From the NCBI GenBank assembly GCA_025350045.1, contig JANXYM010000030.1, positions 1 through 64,000 on the forward strand: a DNA stretch of 64,000 nucleotides. Reading direction: 5' to 3'. Source of the DNA: Methanomicrobiales archaeon. Lineage in GTDB: Archaea > Halobacteriota > Methanomicrobia > Methanomicrobiales > Methanospirillaceae. Of this stretch, positions 51,491-60,523 are shown in pieces. How positions within the stretch are numbered: the first letter of the stretch is position 1; the number at the start of each line of letters is the position of its first letter. The translations under genes were made by a program, and so were the position numbers. The notes under the pieces were generated by a model that did not search any database, had not been told where the DNA came from, and saw nothing but the letters and a program-made list of their open reading frames with translations.

Positions 51491-52378
51491 ATGGCAGGCA
51501 GTACGGAAGGCACAGGAGATACCGCAATTCGCGATCTCACGAGGGTCCGCCTTACCCGGCTCGACAAGGTGCTGTACCCGGCTGCACAGATCACCAAGGG
51601 AGACGTGATCACCTACTATATCCGCATGGCCCCGTTCCTGCTCCCGTTTCTTCATGACCGGCCCCTGACCCTGCATCGCTTCCCGGAAGGGGTAAGCGGG
51701 GAGGGGTTTTTCGAGAAGGATGCTCCGCGGGGCACGCCGGATTACGTGGATATTTTTACCCGCTGGTCGGCAACTGCCCGGCGGGACGTGCATTTTGTCC
51801 TGTGCAACAACCTCGATTCGCTCATCTGGATTGCCAACCTGGCATCCCTTGAGATCCACACAACCCTTTCGACAACCGGCTCGTACGAGTCCCCCGATCT
51901 CCTGCTCTTCGATATCGATCCCGAACCGCCGCTCGGATTCGACGAGGTGATCGATGTTGCTGTCGTTGTGCGGGACGAGCTGGAACAGGCCGGGATGCAG
52001 CCGTATGTCAAGACCTCCGGGAAAAAAGGGGTCCACATCGTAGTCCCGCTCGTGCCCGGTTACCGCTTTTCTGAGGTCCGGGAGTTTGCGCACAGCACAG
52101 GAAAGGCCATTGCCCGGAATACCCCCCGTGTGGTTTCGGAGTTCACCCGGTCCCGGGATGCAGGCACCATCTTTATCGATTACCTCCAGAACGCCCACGG
52201 CAAGACGATGGCTGCCCCGTACAGCCTCCGGGCCACTTCGGAGGCCACGGTCTCTGCACCGCTCCGGTGGGAGGAACTCCGGGCCGGGATGCGTCCCGAA
52301 GATTTTAATATAAAGACGATGCTTTCGAGACATGAGGAACCATGGAGGGGCATCTTTGACACCAGGCAAAAAATCTGA
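51491..52378 (+). CDS. NHEJ polymerase (LigD PolDom, stand-alone)
   Basis: LTRLDKVLYPAAQITKGDVITYYIRMAPFLLPFLHDRPLTLHRFPEG; LLLFDIDPE; KTSGKKGVHIVVPL. Confidence 0.93.
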   Translation: MAGSTEGTGDTAIRDLTRVRLTRLDKVLYPAAQITKGDVITYYIRMAPFLLPFLHDRPLTLHRFPEGVSGEGFFEKDAPRGTPDYVDIFTRWSATARRDVHFVLCNNLDSLIWIANLASLEIHTTLSTTGSYESPDLLLFDIDPEPPLGFDEVIDVAVVVRDELEQAGMQPYVKTSGKKGVHIVVPLVPGYRFSEVREFAHSTGKAIARNTPRVVSEFTRSRDAGTIFIDYLQNAHGKTMAAPYSLRATSEATVSAPLRWEELRAGMRPEDFNIKTMLSRHEEPWRGIFDTRQKI

Positions 52379-53282
52379 AACATCACCCGCCCGGGCACCG
52401 GAACGAGCCGCTGGCACAGGGAAAAAACCGGTCCCGGGGAAAAAAGAATCCGCAAAAAAGGAGAACGGAACACCGCCCCTTCCTCCCGATGACCATGAGC
52501 ACCACGAAAAGGCCGGCAGGGCGTTCTGGAGTGGGAGCATCACGATTGGCCTTGTCAATGTACCGGTCCGGCTCCACACGATGATGCGGGACCACTCCTT
52601 TTCGTTCCGGCTGCTCCACAGGTCAGACGGCCAGCCCCTGAAATATGACCGCGTCTGTTCCCGGGACGGCATTGTAGTCCCGTGGACAGAGACCGTAAAA
52701 GGATTCGAGATACGGAAAGGAGAATTCCTGGTGTTTGAGCCCGATGAACTCAGGGCCGTGATGCCCGAGTCCGACCGGAAGATCAGGATTGACAAGTTCG
52801 TGTATTACCTCTCCCTCGACCCGATCTACTTCGAGAGCTCGTACATCCTGGTCCCCGACCGGAGCGAAGAGGCCTACAGCCTGCTGGTTACCGCCCTGCA
52901 GGAGCTGGGCCGGGCTGCAGCGGGGACGATCACGCTCCGCACCAAGGAGTACCCGGTCGTGGTGCATGTGTACGACGGTGCGCTTGTCCTGACCACGCTG
53001 CGGCATGCAGATGAGATCACCACACCCCGCGCATTTGCGATCCTGCCCACCCTCCCCGTTCCCAAAGAAGCCGAGCTGGCGCTGGCAAAACGGATCATCA
53101 CGGACCTGTCCGGGGACTATTCCGTGCATGATTATCCCGACCGCTACCGGGAAGCGATCCTTGCCCTGATAGACAAGAAGCTGGCCGGCGAGAAGATCGT
53201 ATACGAATCACCGCATCCCGAACAGGCGAAAGAGCTGATGCAGGCCCTGCAGGAGACCATTGCCACGCTTGCCCGGAAGTGA
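52332..53282 (+). CDS. ku: Ku protein (bacterial/archaeal NHEJ) with basic N-terminal extension
   Basis: RAFWSGSITIGLVNVPVRLHTMMRDHSFSFRLLHRSDGQPLKYDRVC; start ATG 52332 or more likely TTG 52356 after GGAGGGG. Confidence 0.94.
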   Translation: MRNHGGASLTPGKKSETSPARAPERAAGTGKKPVPGKKESAKKENGTPPLPPDDHEHHEKAGRAFWSGSITIGLVNVPVRLHTMMRDHSFSFRLLHRSDGQPLKYDRVCSRDGIVVPWTETVKGFEIRKGEFLVFEPDELRAVMPESDRKIRIDKFVYYLSLDPIYFESSYILVPDRSEEAYSLLVTALQELGRAAAGTITLRTKEYPVVVHVYDGALVLTTLRHADEITTPRAFAILPTLPVPKEAELALAKRIITDLSGDYSVHDYPDRYREAILALIDKKLAGEKIVYESPHPEQAKELMQALQETIATLARK

Positions 53283-54712
53283 CCTTAATGACCCGTTATC
53301 TCCCGATGCTTGCCGCAACCGCTCCTGCCCCATTCAGCAGCGATGACTGGCTGTTCGAGATCAAGTGGGATGGCGTGCGGGCATTAGCAACGGTGGACAA
53401 AACGCTCTCCCTCCGGAGCCGTAACGATGGGGAACTGGCCGGGCAGTTTCCGGAACTCTCAGAACTCTTGACCCGGGCTCCCGGTACGGTGCTCGACGGG
53501 GAGATCGTAATGATGAGCGGGGGAAAGCCCGATATGCAGGCCCTTCTTTCCCGGCTGCAGGGAGCCCCGCCCCGGACCGGCTCGGCACCAGTCACCTACA
53601 TTGTCTTTGATATCCTTGAGCAGGGAGGCACAAACCTGACCGGCCTCCCGCTTTCCGAGCGGCGGAAGCACTTGCGGGAGGCAGTGCGGGAAGGTCCCCA
53701 CGTTGTTATCTCTGAACCCGTGGAGGGCCGGGGGGAGGATTATTACCGGGCCGCGGTTGCGCAGGGGCTCGAAGGAGTGATGGCAAAACGCAAGGACAGC
53801 CGGTACGAGCCCGGAATCCGTAGCGGGGCGTGGCTGAAGATCAAGCCACAGAAAAGCTGCGATTGTGTGATTGCCGGGTACACGCCGGGTCAGGGAGGAC
53901 GCGGGGCGGCTTTTGGTGCCCTCCTGCTGGGGCTGTACGACACCGGTACGCTGGTTACGGCCGGCAAGGTCGGGACCGGGTTTTCCGACCGGCTGCTCCG
54001 GGAACTGATGGGAGCCTTTGCGCCACTGGTCACCGGCGTCCCCCAGCTGGCTGGTATCCCCGGAAAGGTGACCTGGCTCGACCCGGTTCTTGTCTGCGAA
54101 GTGGCGTACCAGGAAGTGACCCGTGACCGGAAACTGCGGATCCCCCGCTTTCTCCGCCTCCGCACGGATAAAACAGCAGTTAGCTGCACTGTTGACCAGC
54201 TCGAGGACGGGCAGACGCATGCTGCGGGGGATGCAGTAGCACAGGGCACACAACCGGAGAGGGCACAACCCGGTCTGAGGAAGTACCATGAGAAGCGGAA
54301 TTTTTCTGTTACCAGCGAACCGGAGGGGCATCCGGCTATGACGGCGAATAGTTTTGTTATCCAGGAGCACCATTCCCACAAACTGCACTACGATCTGCGG
54401 CTGGAGCGCGACGGCGTACTGAAGAGCTGGGCGGTACCAAAGGGTGTCCCGGAGGCGGCGGGTGAGAAACACCTCGCCGTAGCCGTGGAAGATCACCCGC
54501 TTGAGTACGGGACATTTGAAGGTGAGATCCCCCCGGGCCAGTACGGGGCCGGCACGGTCACGATCTGGGACAGCGGGACGTACGACACGAAACACTGGGA
54601 TGCGGAGAAGATAGAGGTGATGCTCCACGGCAAACGGCTGAACGGGGCGTACGTTCTCGTGAAGTTCAAGCGGGCAGGAAAAAACAACTGGCTGGTATTC
54701 CGGACGGGGTAG
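53279..54712 (+). CDS. ATP-dependent DNA ligase fused to C-terminal 3'-phosphoesterase domain
   Basis: Ligase EIKWDGVRAL...VLDGEIV...KIKPQKSCDCVIAGYTPG; PE domain FVIQEHHSHKLHYDLRLERDGVLKSWAVPKG...EYGTFEGEIPPGQYGAGTV. Confidence 0.94.
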   Translation: MTLMTRYLPMLAATAPAPFSSDDWLFEIKWDGVRALATVDKTLSLRSRNDGELAGQFPELSELLTRAPGTVLDGEIVMMSGGKPDMQALLSRLQGAPPRTGSAPVTYIVFDILEQGGTNLTGLPLSERRKHLREAVREGPHVVISEPVEGRGEDYYRAAVAQGLEGVMAKRKDSRYEPGIRSGAWLKIKPQKSCDCVIAGYTPGQGGRGAAFGALLLGLYDTGTLVTAGKVGTGFSDRLLRELMGAFAPLVTGVPQLAGIPGKVTWLDPVLVCEVAYQEVTRDRKLRIPRFLRLRTDKTAVSCTVDQLEDGQTHAAGDAVAQGTQPERAQPGLRKYHEKRNFSVTSEPEGHPAMTANSFVIQEHHSHKLHYDLRLERDGVLKSWAVPKGVPEAAGEKHLAVAVEDHPLEYGTFEGEIPPGQYGAGTVTIWDSGTYDTKHWDAEKIEVMLHGKRLNGAYVLVKFKRAGKNNWLVFRTG

Positions 54713-54774
54713 GGAGAAGCTCCTCATGCAACGATCCGCAATACCTATCATCCGGCAGCAGAAACACAAGGGGT

Positions 54775-55041
54775 ATGCATGATACGGACTGTCCGCCATT
54801 TTCAGAGGTCGTGCTCTACCTTTCTGGATTCATCATCTCGGTAGCAATGCTCGGGTACATTCTGCCGGGGGTGACTCTCCGCACCTGGGATCACGTTTCG
54901 CTCCCTGCGATCTTTTTCCTTATCGTGTTCTTCGCCGTCACCGGGTATTGCTGCGCAAAGCTGATCCTGTTGTTATTACCTGAGCGTAAAAAAGTCTGCC
55001 CCGCCTGCCGCCTGCTCGCCAAGGTCCTGGAGATCGACTGA
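54775..55041 (+). CDS. small two-TM membrane protein
   Basis: Hydrophobic helices plus CPACRLL. Confidence 0.5.
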   Translation: MHDTDCPPFSEVVLYLSGFIISVAMLGYILPGVTLRTWDHVSLPAIFFLIVFFAVTGYCCAKLILLLLPERKKVCPACRLLAKVLEID

Positions 55042-55076
55042 TTGCAGATTTCTGAGGTAAGAATGCCCTCTCGCCC

Positions 55077-55298
55077 ATGAGGCAGCTCGAACTCCTGCGG
55101 TTGCTGCGGGAGTTCCCCCGGAGGGGCTATGTGCAGTTCATCATCGCCACCCATTCCCCGATACTCCTTGCATTTGCTGCAACCATCTGCAGCTTCGATG
55201 CCGGCCCGATCAGTAAGGTTGCATACGAGGATACCGGTTATTACCGGGTCTACCGGGATTCCCTGAACAACCCGGCGAAATACCTTGAGGGAATGTGA
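55077..55298 (+). pseudogene. C-terminal remnant of an ABC/SMC-type AAA ATPase
   Basis: QFIIATHSPILLAFAATICSFDAGPISKVAYEDTGYYRVYRDSLNNPAKYLEGM; upstream in-frame TGA followed by residual NALSP. Confidence 0.7.
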
Positions 55299-55413
55299 AG
55301 GACGGGGAATGCGGATTTAAAAAAAAAAGATGAGGATGGCTTCTTATCCGCCTCAGTTCTTGTGGACAACCGGGCATGTCGCAGCCTGCCATCCATGAGG
55401 ATCGGGCCGGTAC

Positions 55414-55653
55414 TCACAGTTCGGGTGCCGTAGCCGTCCTCTGCACCCGGAATTCCCGTATAACAAGGTAGAGCACGTCTGCAAAAAACCCGAACATGGG
55501 CAGGATTGCAAGAATCGCCCAGACGGGTGCGAGCATTTTTTGTTCTTTTGCATCACGGTAGATAAGAAATGCGATGAGCAGCTGTACTATCCATACAACG
55601 ATCATCAGCAACAGCCCCCCAAAGGGGCTTGCATGATACATATACGGTGACAT
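55414..55653 (-). CDS. small membrane protein (PLDc_N-like), 79 aa
   Basis: Two TM segments with IYRDAKEQKM and VIREFR. Confidence 0.6.
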   Translation of the reverse strand: MSPYMYHASPFGGLLLMIVVWIVQLLIAFLIYRDAKEQKMLAPVWAILAILPMFGFFADVLYLVIREFRVQRTATAPEL

Positions 55654-55699
55654 TGTACGTTATAAGTTACATCACCTGATAACCTTTCACCTGGTGACA

Positions 55700-55964
55700 A
55701 TGATGGCGCAGATGGAGGGAACATTTCTGAAAACCATTATTTTCAACGGGCGGGGCGGCCTTACCGGGATTGCCGGGTTCCTGCTTGTAGGGGGGGGTGG
55801 TTTTTTTCCTCGCCTTTATGACTGCTTTTGGCAACAACACACCGGAAGCGCGGATTATCCTGCAGGGAGTTTTGAGTATTTTTTCCCTAGCAAATCCGCT
55901 CCGGGGAATTCCGCTGGCGTATTGTGCCGGTGCGGTGCTGGTGCAAAAAAGACCCGATACGTGA
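55700..55964 (+). pseudogene. small membrane protein frameshifted at G8 tract
   Basis: Frame 1 MMAQMEGTFLKTIIFNGRGGLTGIAGFLLVGG; one fewer G gives VVFFLAFMTAFGNNTPEARIILQGVLSIFSLANPLRGIPLAYCAGAVLVQKRPDT*. Confidence 0.65.
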
Positions 55965-56206
55965 AGCGCGGTCGGTTTGCTATTCGACCGTGCGGATGCT
56001 TTTGATCAGGAAGTTTCTGCGGCGAACCGGAGGTGCGGGCGTCTGATGCCGGCTGTGTTGAGGAAAGGCATTCAGGGTCCGGCACAAAACTTCACCGGAA
56101 CAACCCAGATTATTTCGTGCCGGAGTTGCATACAGATGCTGGTGCAGTTACTCTGGAAGATTCTCCTATTTACGCTGAGCGAGGCTTGTGTACAAACGGG
56201 TGAAAG

Positions 56207-56836
56207 ATGACGCACTACCTGATCGATATCCGCCTGATGGGTTCGGTAAAGAACCAGATTCGCACGTTAAGCAATCACCTGGCGGAGAAATTCAGTCTTG
56301 GGGAGAACCTGGTCACCCCGCATATCACGCTGGCCGGGCCCTTTTCAACCACCGATGAACAAAAACTGGTTGAAGATTTCACCGTAATCTGCACAAACCA
56401 GAAAGTGATGCCGAAATATGAAGTCGGGAGTTACGGGTTTTTTGACGATACGAGGGTTGTCTTTGTCACCATTACTCCGGACGAGACCTTAAAACAATTC
56501 CGCTACCAGCTCTCACGGGCCATCTCCCCGTACTGCTCGTTACGGAGATATGACCAGGATAATGCCAACGACTTTAAGTTCCACGCAACGCTCGCCATGA
56601 AACTGGACTGGCTCACCTTCCAGAGAATTAAATGGTATTTCCGGGGGCAGGAGAGCGTCATCTACCGGCACCACCCGATCCGGGCAACCCTGCTCCGGAA
56701 TTCAAAAATTATCTGCGAATATGATTTTGTCCAGGAGAGGATGCTGACCCGGGCACAGGCACTGAGCAAGGCGACACGGAAGCGGGATTTTGATATTCTC
56801 AAGGTGTGGGCGGATGGGAGTTGGGAAGGGGAGTGA
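56207..56836 (+). CDS. 2'-5' RNA ligase/phosphoesterase family protein
   Basis: VTPHITLAGPF and FKFHATLAM (HxT-x motifs). Confidence 0.87.
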   Translation: MTHYLIDIRLMGSVKNQIRTLSNHLAEKFSLGENLVTPHITLAGPFSTTDEQKLVEDFTVICTNQKVMPKYEVGSYGFFDDTRVVFVTITPDETLKQFRYQLSRAISPYCSLRRYDQDNANDFKFHATLAMKLDWLTFQRIKWYFRGQESVIYRHHPIRATLLRNSKIICEYDFVQERMLTRAQALSKATRKRDFDILKVWADGSWEGE

Positions 56837-56912
56837 GAACGCCCGGGATTTCACCGGGAACCAATAACGTTCTCGAGGTTCCCCGGTCGTGAGAAGAGTC
56901 ACGACCCTTCCC

Positions 56913-57371
56913 TTACTCCTCTCCGTCTCCAAGGCTCCGCTGCAGCATTGCCCGCAGCTGCCGGGCCCGGAACCGCACGTGGGGATCAGCCCGGACGAGA
57001 GCCGGGTCGATCGTATCGGTGACCCGCCCGGTGAGCCTGTCACCGGCCCCGATGTGGGCAGATACGGTCACGCGGTACCAGCACCGGTTCTTTACGCCGT
57101 CCTTCTTTACCTCCCGGTAAAACCGCCCGAGACTCTGGGGATTGGGAAAATTCGTCACCGTTGCCCGGCACATCTCCTCGATTGCCTGGTTGAATGCCGC
57201 TATTCCTTCCGGAATTTCCCGGTCACGGATGGTGGGCTCGCAGATGAATTCAACCCCCGGTCTCCCGCCCTCCTCCACGATCAGGGCATGGAGCTCGATG
57301 CCGCCGGCAAGGTATTCATCGCCTTCTTTGTGGAATGCTTCCTGATCAACACCCGGTTCTGGTTCGGTCAT
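56913..57371 (-). CDS. hypothetical protein, 152 aa
   Basis: Complete ORF with good composition; no recognised family. Confidence 0.65.
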   Translation of the reverse strand: MTEPEPGVDQEAFHKEGDEYLAGGIELHALIVEEGGRPGVEFICEPTIRDREIPEGIAAFNQAIEEMCRATVTNFPNPQSLGRFYREVKKDGVKNRCWYRVTVSAHIGAGDRLTGRVTDTIDPALVRADPHVRFRARQLRAMLQRSLGDGEE

Positions 57372-57451
57372 GGTCGTAATCCCCGGTTAGGTGTCCGGCT
57401 TTGTATGCATTCCCCTTTTCTCCCGGGATTTCTCGTACCTGTAGGGGAATG

Positions 57452-57790
57452 ATGGAGAAACCTGATGTCCATGAAGGGGAAATACCTGAATATATGACCG
57501 AACAGAAAGGGTATTTTGAACAGGGACGGTGGGTACTTGAGAGCGAACCTCTGGCCACCCGGGTGGATGAAAACGTTATTGACAAGAGGTTTTCGGAGGC
57601 AACCCGGTCCGTCATATCATCGATAGATGATGTGATGAAAGTCACCCGTGACCTTGTTGCAACCGAAGAGGGAAAGCAGTATATTGAAAAATCCATCAAG
57701 GATACCCAGATGCAGATCCAGAGATCCTTTGATGAGATCATCCGCCATGTAAAAAACGAACTGGATAAGAAGGTAAAAAACCTGAAATAA
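57452..57790 (+). CDS. hypothetical alpha-helical protein
   Basis: Within ORF 57401..57790; MEKPDVHEGEIPEYMTEQ start. Confidence 0.62.
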   Translation: MEKPDVHEGEIPEYMTEQKGYFEQGRWVLESEPLATRVDENVIDKRFSEATRSVISSIDDVMKVTRDLVATEEGKQYIEKSIKDTQMQIQRSFDEIIRHVKNELDKKVKNLK

Positions 57791-57876
57791 TTTTTTTGGC
57801 CCGGGGGAAAACCCATAAACGGGAGTTCGTACCCGAATCCTGAAGATCGGATGCTCTTTTCTTAGAGAATTCAGGT

Positions 57877-57990
57877 GTCTGCCCACCCCCTTTAGGGGTC
57901 GCCCGGCCGTCTCATCGGGGCCTCACGGGGCAGACTAACGTGGTGGCAGACCCCGTAACCGCCGCTGAGGTGCCCCGCCGGGAGCGGCGG
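57877..57990. other. GC-rich intergenic region with multiple potential hairpins
   Basis: GTCTGCCC...GGGCAGAC, ACCCC-CTTTA-GGGGT, CCGCCGCT...AGCGGCGG. Confidence 0.5.
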
Positions 57991-58036
57991 CACAATCCTG
58001 TCGGGGTTTGGAACAAAAGCCCCATGAACTCAATGG
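57980..58036. repeat. dispersed intergenic repeat, copy C (diverged)
   Basis: GGGAGCGGCGGCACAATCCTGTCGGGGTTTGGAACAAAAGCCCCATGAACTC aligned to copies A and B. Confidence 0.4.
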
Positions 58037-58120
58037 ATCGAAAAATCTGATTACCAGGGGAAATCCCCTGTCCACTTTGCATACACAACTCGCGTGGCCA
58101 ATAACGGTGCATCGCACCCA

Positions 58121-59149
58121 TCAGCGCTCGGGTTTACGGACTTCTGCTGTCGTCCTGAAATGCATCTTTGCTACGAGGGGTAAACCGTCGAGCCCGTTTT
58201 TTGCAATGAACTGTTTTCCGGCCCTGATGACGGCCGCCGAGGCCCCTAGGGGAAAGGTCATCGCATACTTCTTTGACAGTGCGGCAATCTTTTCCACGAA
58301 CCGTGCCCGTGCCAGTATCGATGCAGCAGCGACAGCGATGTTCTGCTCCGCCTTATGCATCTGGATTACCTCGATCATCCTGCCCTTTGCCTGGAGTTTC
58401 CCGAGGATGAAGCGTTTGTCCGCGAACTGGTCGGCGATCGCAATCGTACAATCCACTTTTTTCAGTAACTCTTCAATGGCCCTGGCATGCCCCCAGGCAA
58501 GCATCGTATTGAGGTTTTTTCCTTCCGATTTCATCTGTTCATAGAGCCGGTTGTATTTCTCCGGCGAAATTTCAATGATCTCGAATCTGCCGGCGCAGAG
58601 TTCTTTGATCTTTTCTGCGAGTTCCTGTATTTCAGGATCCGTGCAGGTCTTGCTGTCCCGTACGCCGATCGTTCGCAATGCATCCGCTGTCGGTTCGTCG
58701 ACACAGACTGCGGCACACACGAGAGGACCGAAATAATCCCCTTTACCCGATTCATCCGTACCGATCACCGGGTATCCTGCGTCACAGGCAGTCCCGGGTG
58801 GACGGGAGGCTCCTTTAGGAATACTGGCTGCCGGGGGTTTCTTGTCCAGCAGTTGCTGAACGCTGTGCAGGAGTTCCGGATCTTTTAACAGGGAATAATC
58901 AAGGGTAAACGTCCCGTTTTTGCGCTGGTACATCCGGATGAGCCCGCTTTTTCCCTTACGGGACAGGCTGAACTGTATGCCAAAAGCAATGTCTTTGAAC
59001 ACCTCTATGGTGAAATGATTCGCAAGTAAGATGCCCTGTATCGCATGGTAGTACTCTGTCAGTTTTTCATCGGTCACGGGTGAGCACCTGGAGTTTTTGC
59101 CCGAGTAAGGAAGTTTCCGTATGGGTAAAAAGAGTGAACGGTTAGCCAA
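58121..59149 (-). CDS. rnhC: ribonuclease HIII
   Basis: N-terminal TBP-like substrate domain, VIGTDESGKGDYFGPLVCAAVCVDE; start probably the internal Met of MTDEKLTEYYHAI. Confidence 0.85.
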   Translation of the reverse strand: MANRSLFLPIRKLPYSGKNSRCSPVTDEKLTEYYHAIQGILLANHFTIEVFKDIAFGIQFSLSRKGKSGLIRMYQRKNGTFTLDYSLLKDPELLHSVQQLLDKKPPAASIPKGASRPPGTACDAGYPVIGTDESGKGDYFGPLVCAAVCVDEPTADALRTIGVRDSKTCTDPEIQELAEKIKELCAGRFEIIEISPEKYNRLYEQMKSEGKNLNTMLAWGHARAIEELLKKVDCTIAIADQFADKRFILGKLQAKGRMIEVIQMHKAEQNIAVAAASILARARFVEKIAALSKKYAMTFPLGASAAVIRAGKQFIAKNGLDGLPLVAKMHFRTTAEVRKPER

Positions 59150-59521
59150 ATCATAAATCCTCTTCTAAAAACCCTACAGGGTATGCCTGGAGATTGAAAC
59201 TATCGCAAAATTATTCCCGGGATTTTTTTGCTCCTGGGGGAAATTATCCTTGTGTACCTGAACAACGACTGGGGAAACGACGGGATCCTGCTGGTGAGTG
59301 GCGGTTGCATTGTTGCGGGGATATTTGTAATAATCAATGCACAGATGCATACAGGGGAAGTGATTAAACCCGGGTTACGGTTCAAAGGAAATGGGACTCA
59401 CCGGAAAAAAGGATGCCGGAGGTGCCTTGTATGACGGGGGTGCCGGAATGCTTTATACCCGGTTCATGCTCCATTCCTTTGCCACAAAAAAGATATCTGA
59501 AGATTATACAGTATCACTACT

Positions 59522-59953
59522 ATGACTCTCACAGAAGAGCAGATGGCTGATGTCAGAAAAACCCTTGGCAGGTATTGTGCGGCATACCAGAGAAAGGATC
59601 CAAAGGCACTGCTGGCGTTATTCTCCCCGGATATAAGCGGATACGGTGCCGGGCCGGATGAGTATTTTAAGAACCGGAAAGAATATGCACCGTTACTGAA
59701 GCGTGATCTGGTCCAGGCGACATCGATCTCTCTTGAATTTACGGATTTGAACATTGCTGGCGACGGACGGAGCGCATGGGTAATGAGCGGCTGCAATTGT
59801 ACGTTTGCTGCTGAGGGAAAAGAGAAGCAGACGATGCGGGTACGGATGACCCTGGGACTGAGAAATACCGGGAGTCGCTGGCTCATTGAGCAGCTTCACC
59901 TCTCTGTGCCCAATGCCGGACAGGCTCCGGGGCAATCGTTCTCCGGCGAATAA
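59522..59953 (+). CDS. SnoaL/NTF2-like protein
   Basis: YCAAYQRKDPKALLALFSPDISGYGAGPDEYFKNRKEY. Confidence 0.75.
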   Translation: MTLTEEQMADVRKTLGRYCAAYQRKDPKALLALFSPDISGYGAGPDEYFKNRKEYAPLLKRDLVQATSISLEFTDLNIAGDGRSAWVMSGCNCTFAAEGKEKQTMRVRMTLGLRNTGSRWLIEQLHLSVPNAGQAPGQSFSGE

Positions 59954-60038
59954 CTACCCGGCTGATGGCAGGGGGAAAGCAGCTTTCTCCGGCCTGTCTG
60001 TTTTTTAAAAAAAATGAGCGAAACCGCTTCCCAGCGGC

Positions 60039-60176
60039 TCACTTGAGCTTTTTCTCGAGCTTCTTGAGCTTCTTCTTGGCCTCTTGGCTACCCGAAGCCG
60101 CCTGCTTTGAGAGTTCTTCTGCCTTGGCCTTCTTTACTTGGTTCAGCTTCACCAGTTGTTTCTTACTCGTTGGCAT
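60039..60176 (-). CDS. 45-aa Lys-rich microprotein
   Basis: MPTSKKQLVKLNQVKKAKAEELSKQAASGSQEAKKKLKKLEKKLK*; GAGGTGA RBS upstream; absent from the supplied ORF track. Confidence 0.7.
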   Translation of the reverse strand: MPTSKKQLVKLNQVKKAKAEELSKQAASGSQEAKKKLKKLEKKLK

Positions 60177-60373
60177 ATAGTCACCTCGTTTACGTCTTTG
60201 GCTGATTCTAATTAGCTTTTTTCCTTCTTAAAATATCCCTGTATCACAGAGCAGCTGCATGTTTCTCTTGAGGGGTGGAAACAGAGCCTGTTTTTGAATT
60301 ACCAGCAATCAATTGCGGGTTATTAAAAAAAATCCCGGCAGGGGAATCTTCCCCCGCCCGTGTTCCCATCACA

Positions 60374-60508
60374 TCACTTCGGGCTGGTGCCCCGGTCTTC
60401 CATGTGGTCGAGGACCCGGTCCCAGATCACCAGGAGCCCGGGAATGATCACGTACGCGAGCAGTCCTGCGCCGAGGAACGCTCCCGTGAGGATGAGTTCG
60501 TTGTCCAT
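60374..60508 (-). CDS. 44-aa single-TM microprotein
   Basis: MDNELILTGAFLGAGLLAYVIIPGLLVIWDRVLDHMEDRGTSPK*; GGAGGGGAGG RBS; absent from the supplied ORF track. Confidence 0.7.
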   Translation of the reverse strand: MDNELILTGAFLGAGLLAYVIIPGLLVIWDRVLDHMEDRGTSPK

Positions 60509-60523
60509 TGTCCTCCCCTCCTT

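Noticed and set aside
51482-52795. 437-aa minus-strand ORF
   Set aside because: Antisense to NHEJ polymerase and Ku.
53459-54799. 446-aa minus-strand ORF
   Set aside because: Antisense to ligase/phosphoesterase.
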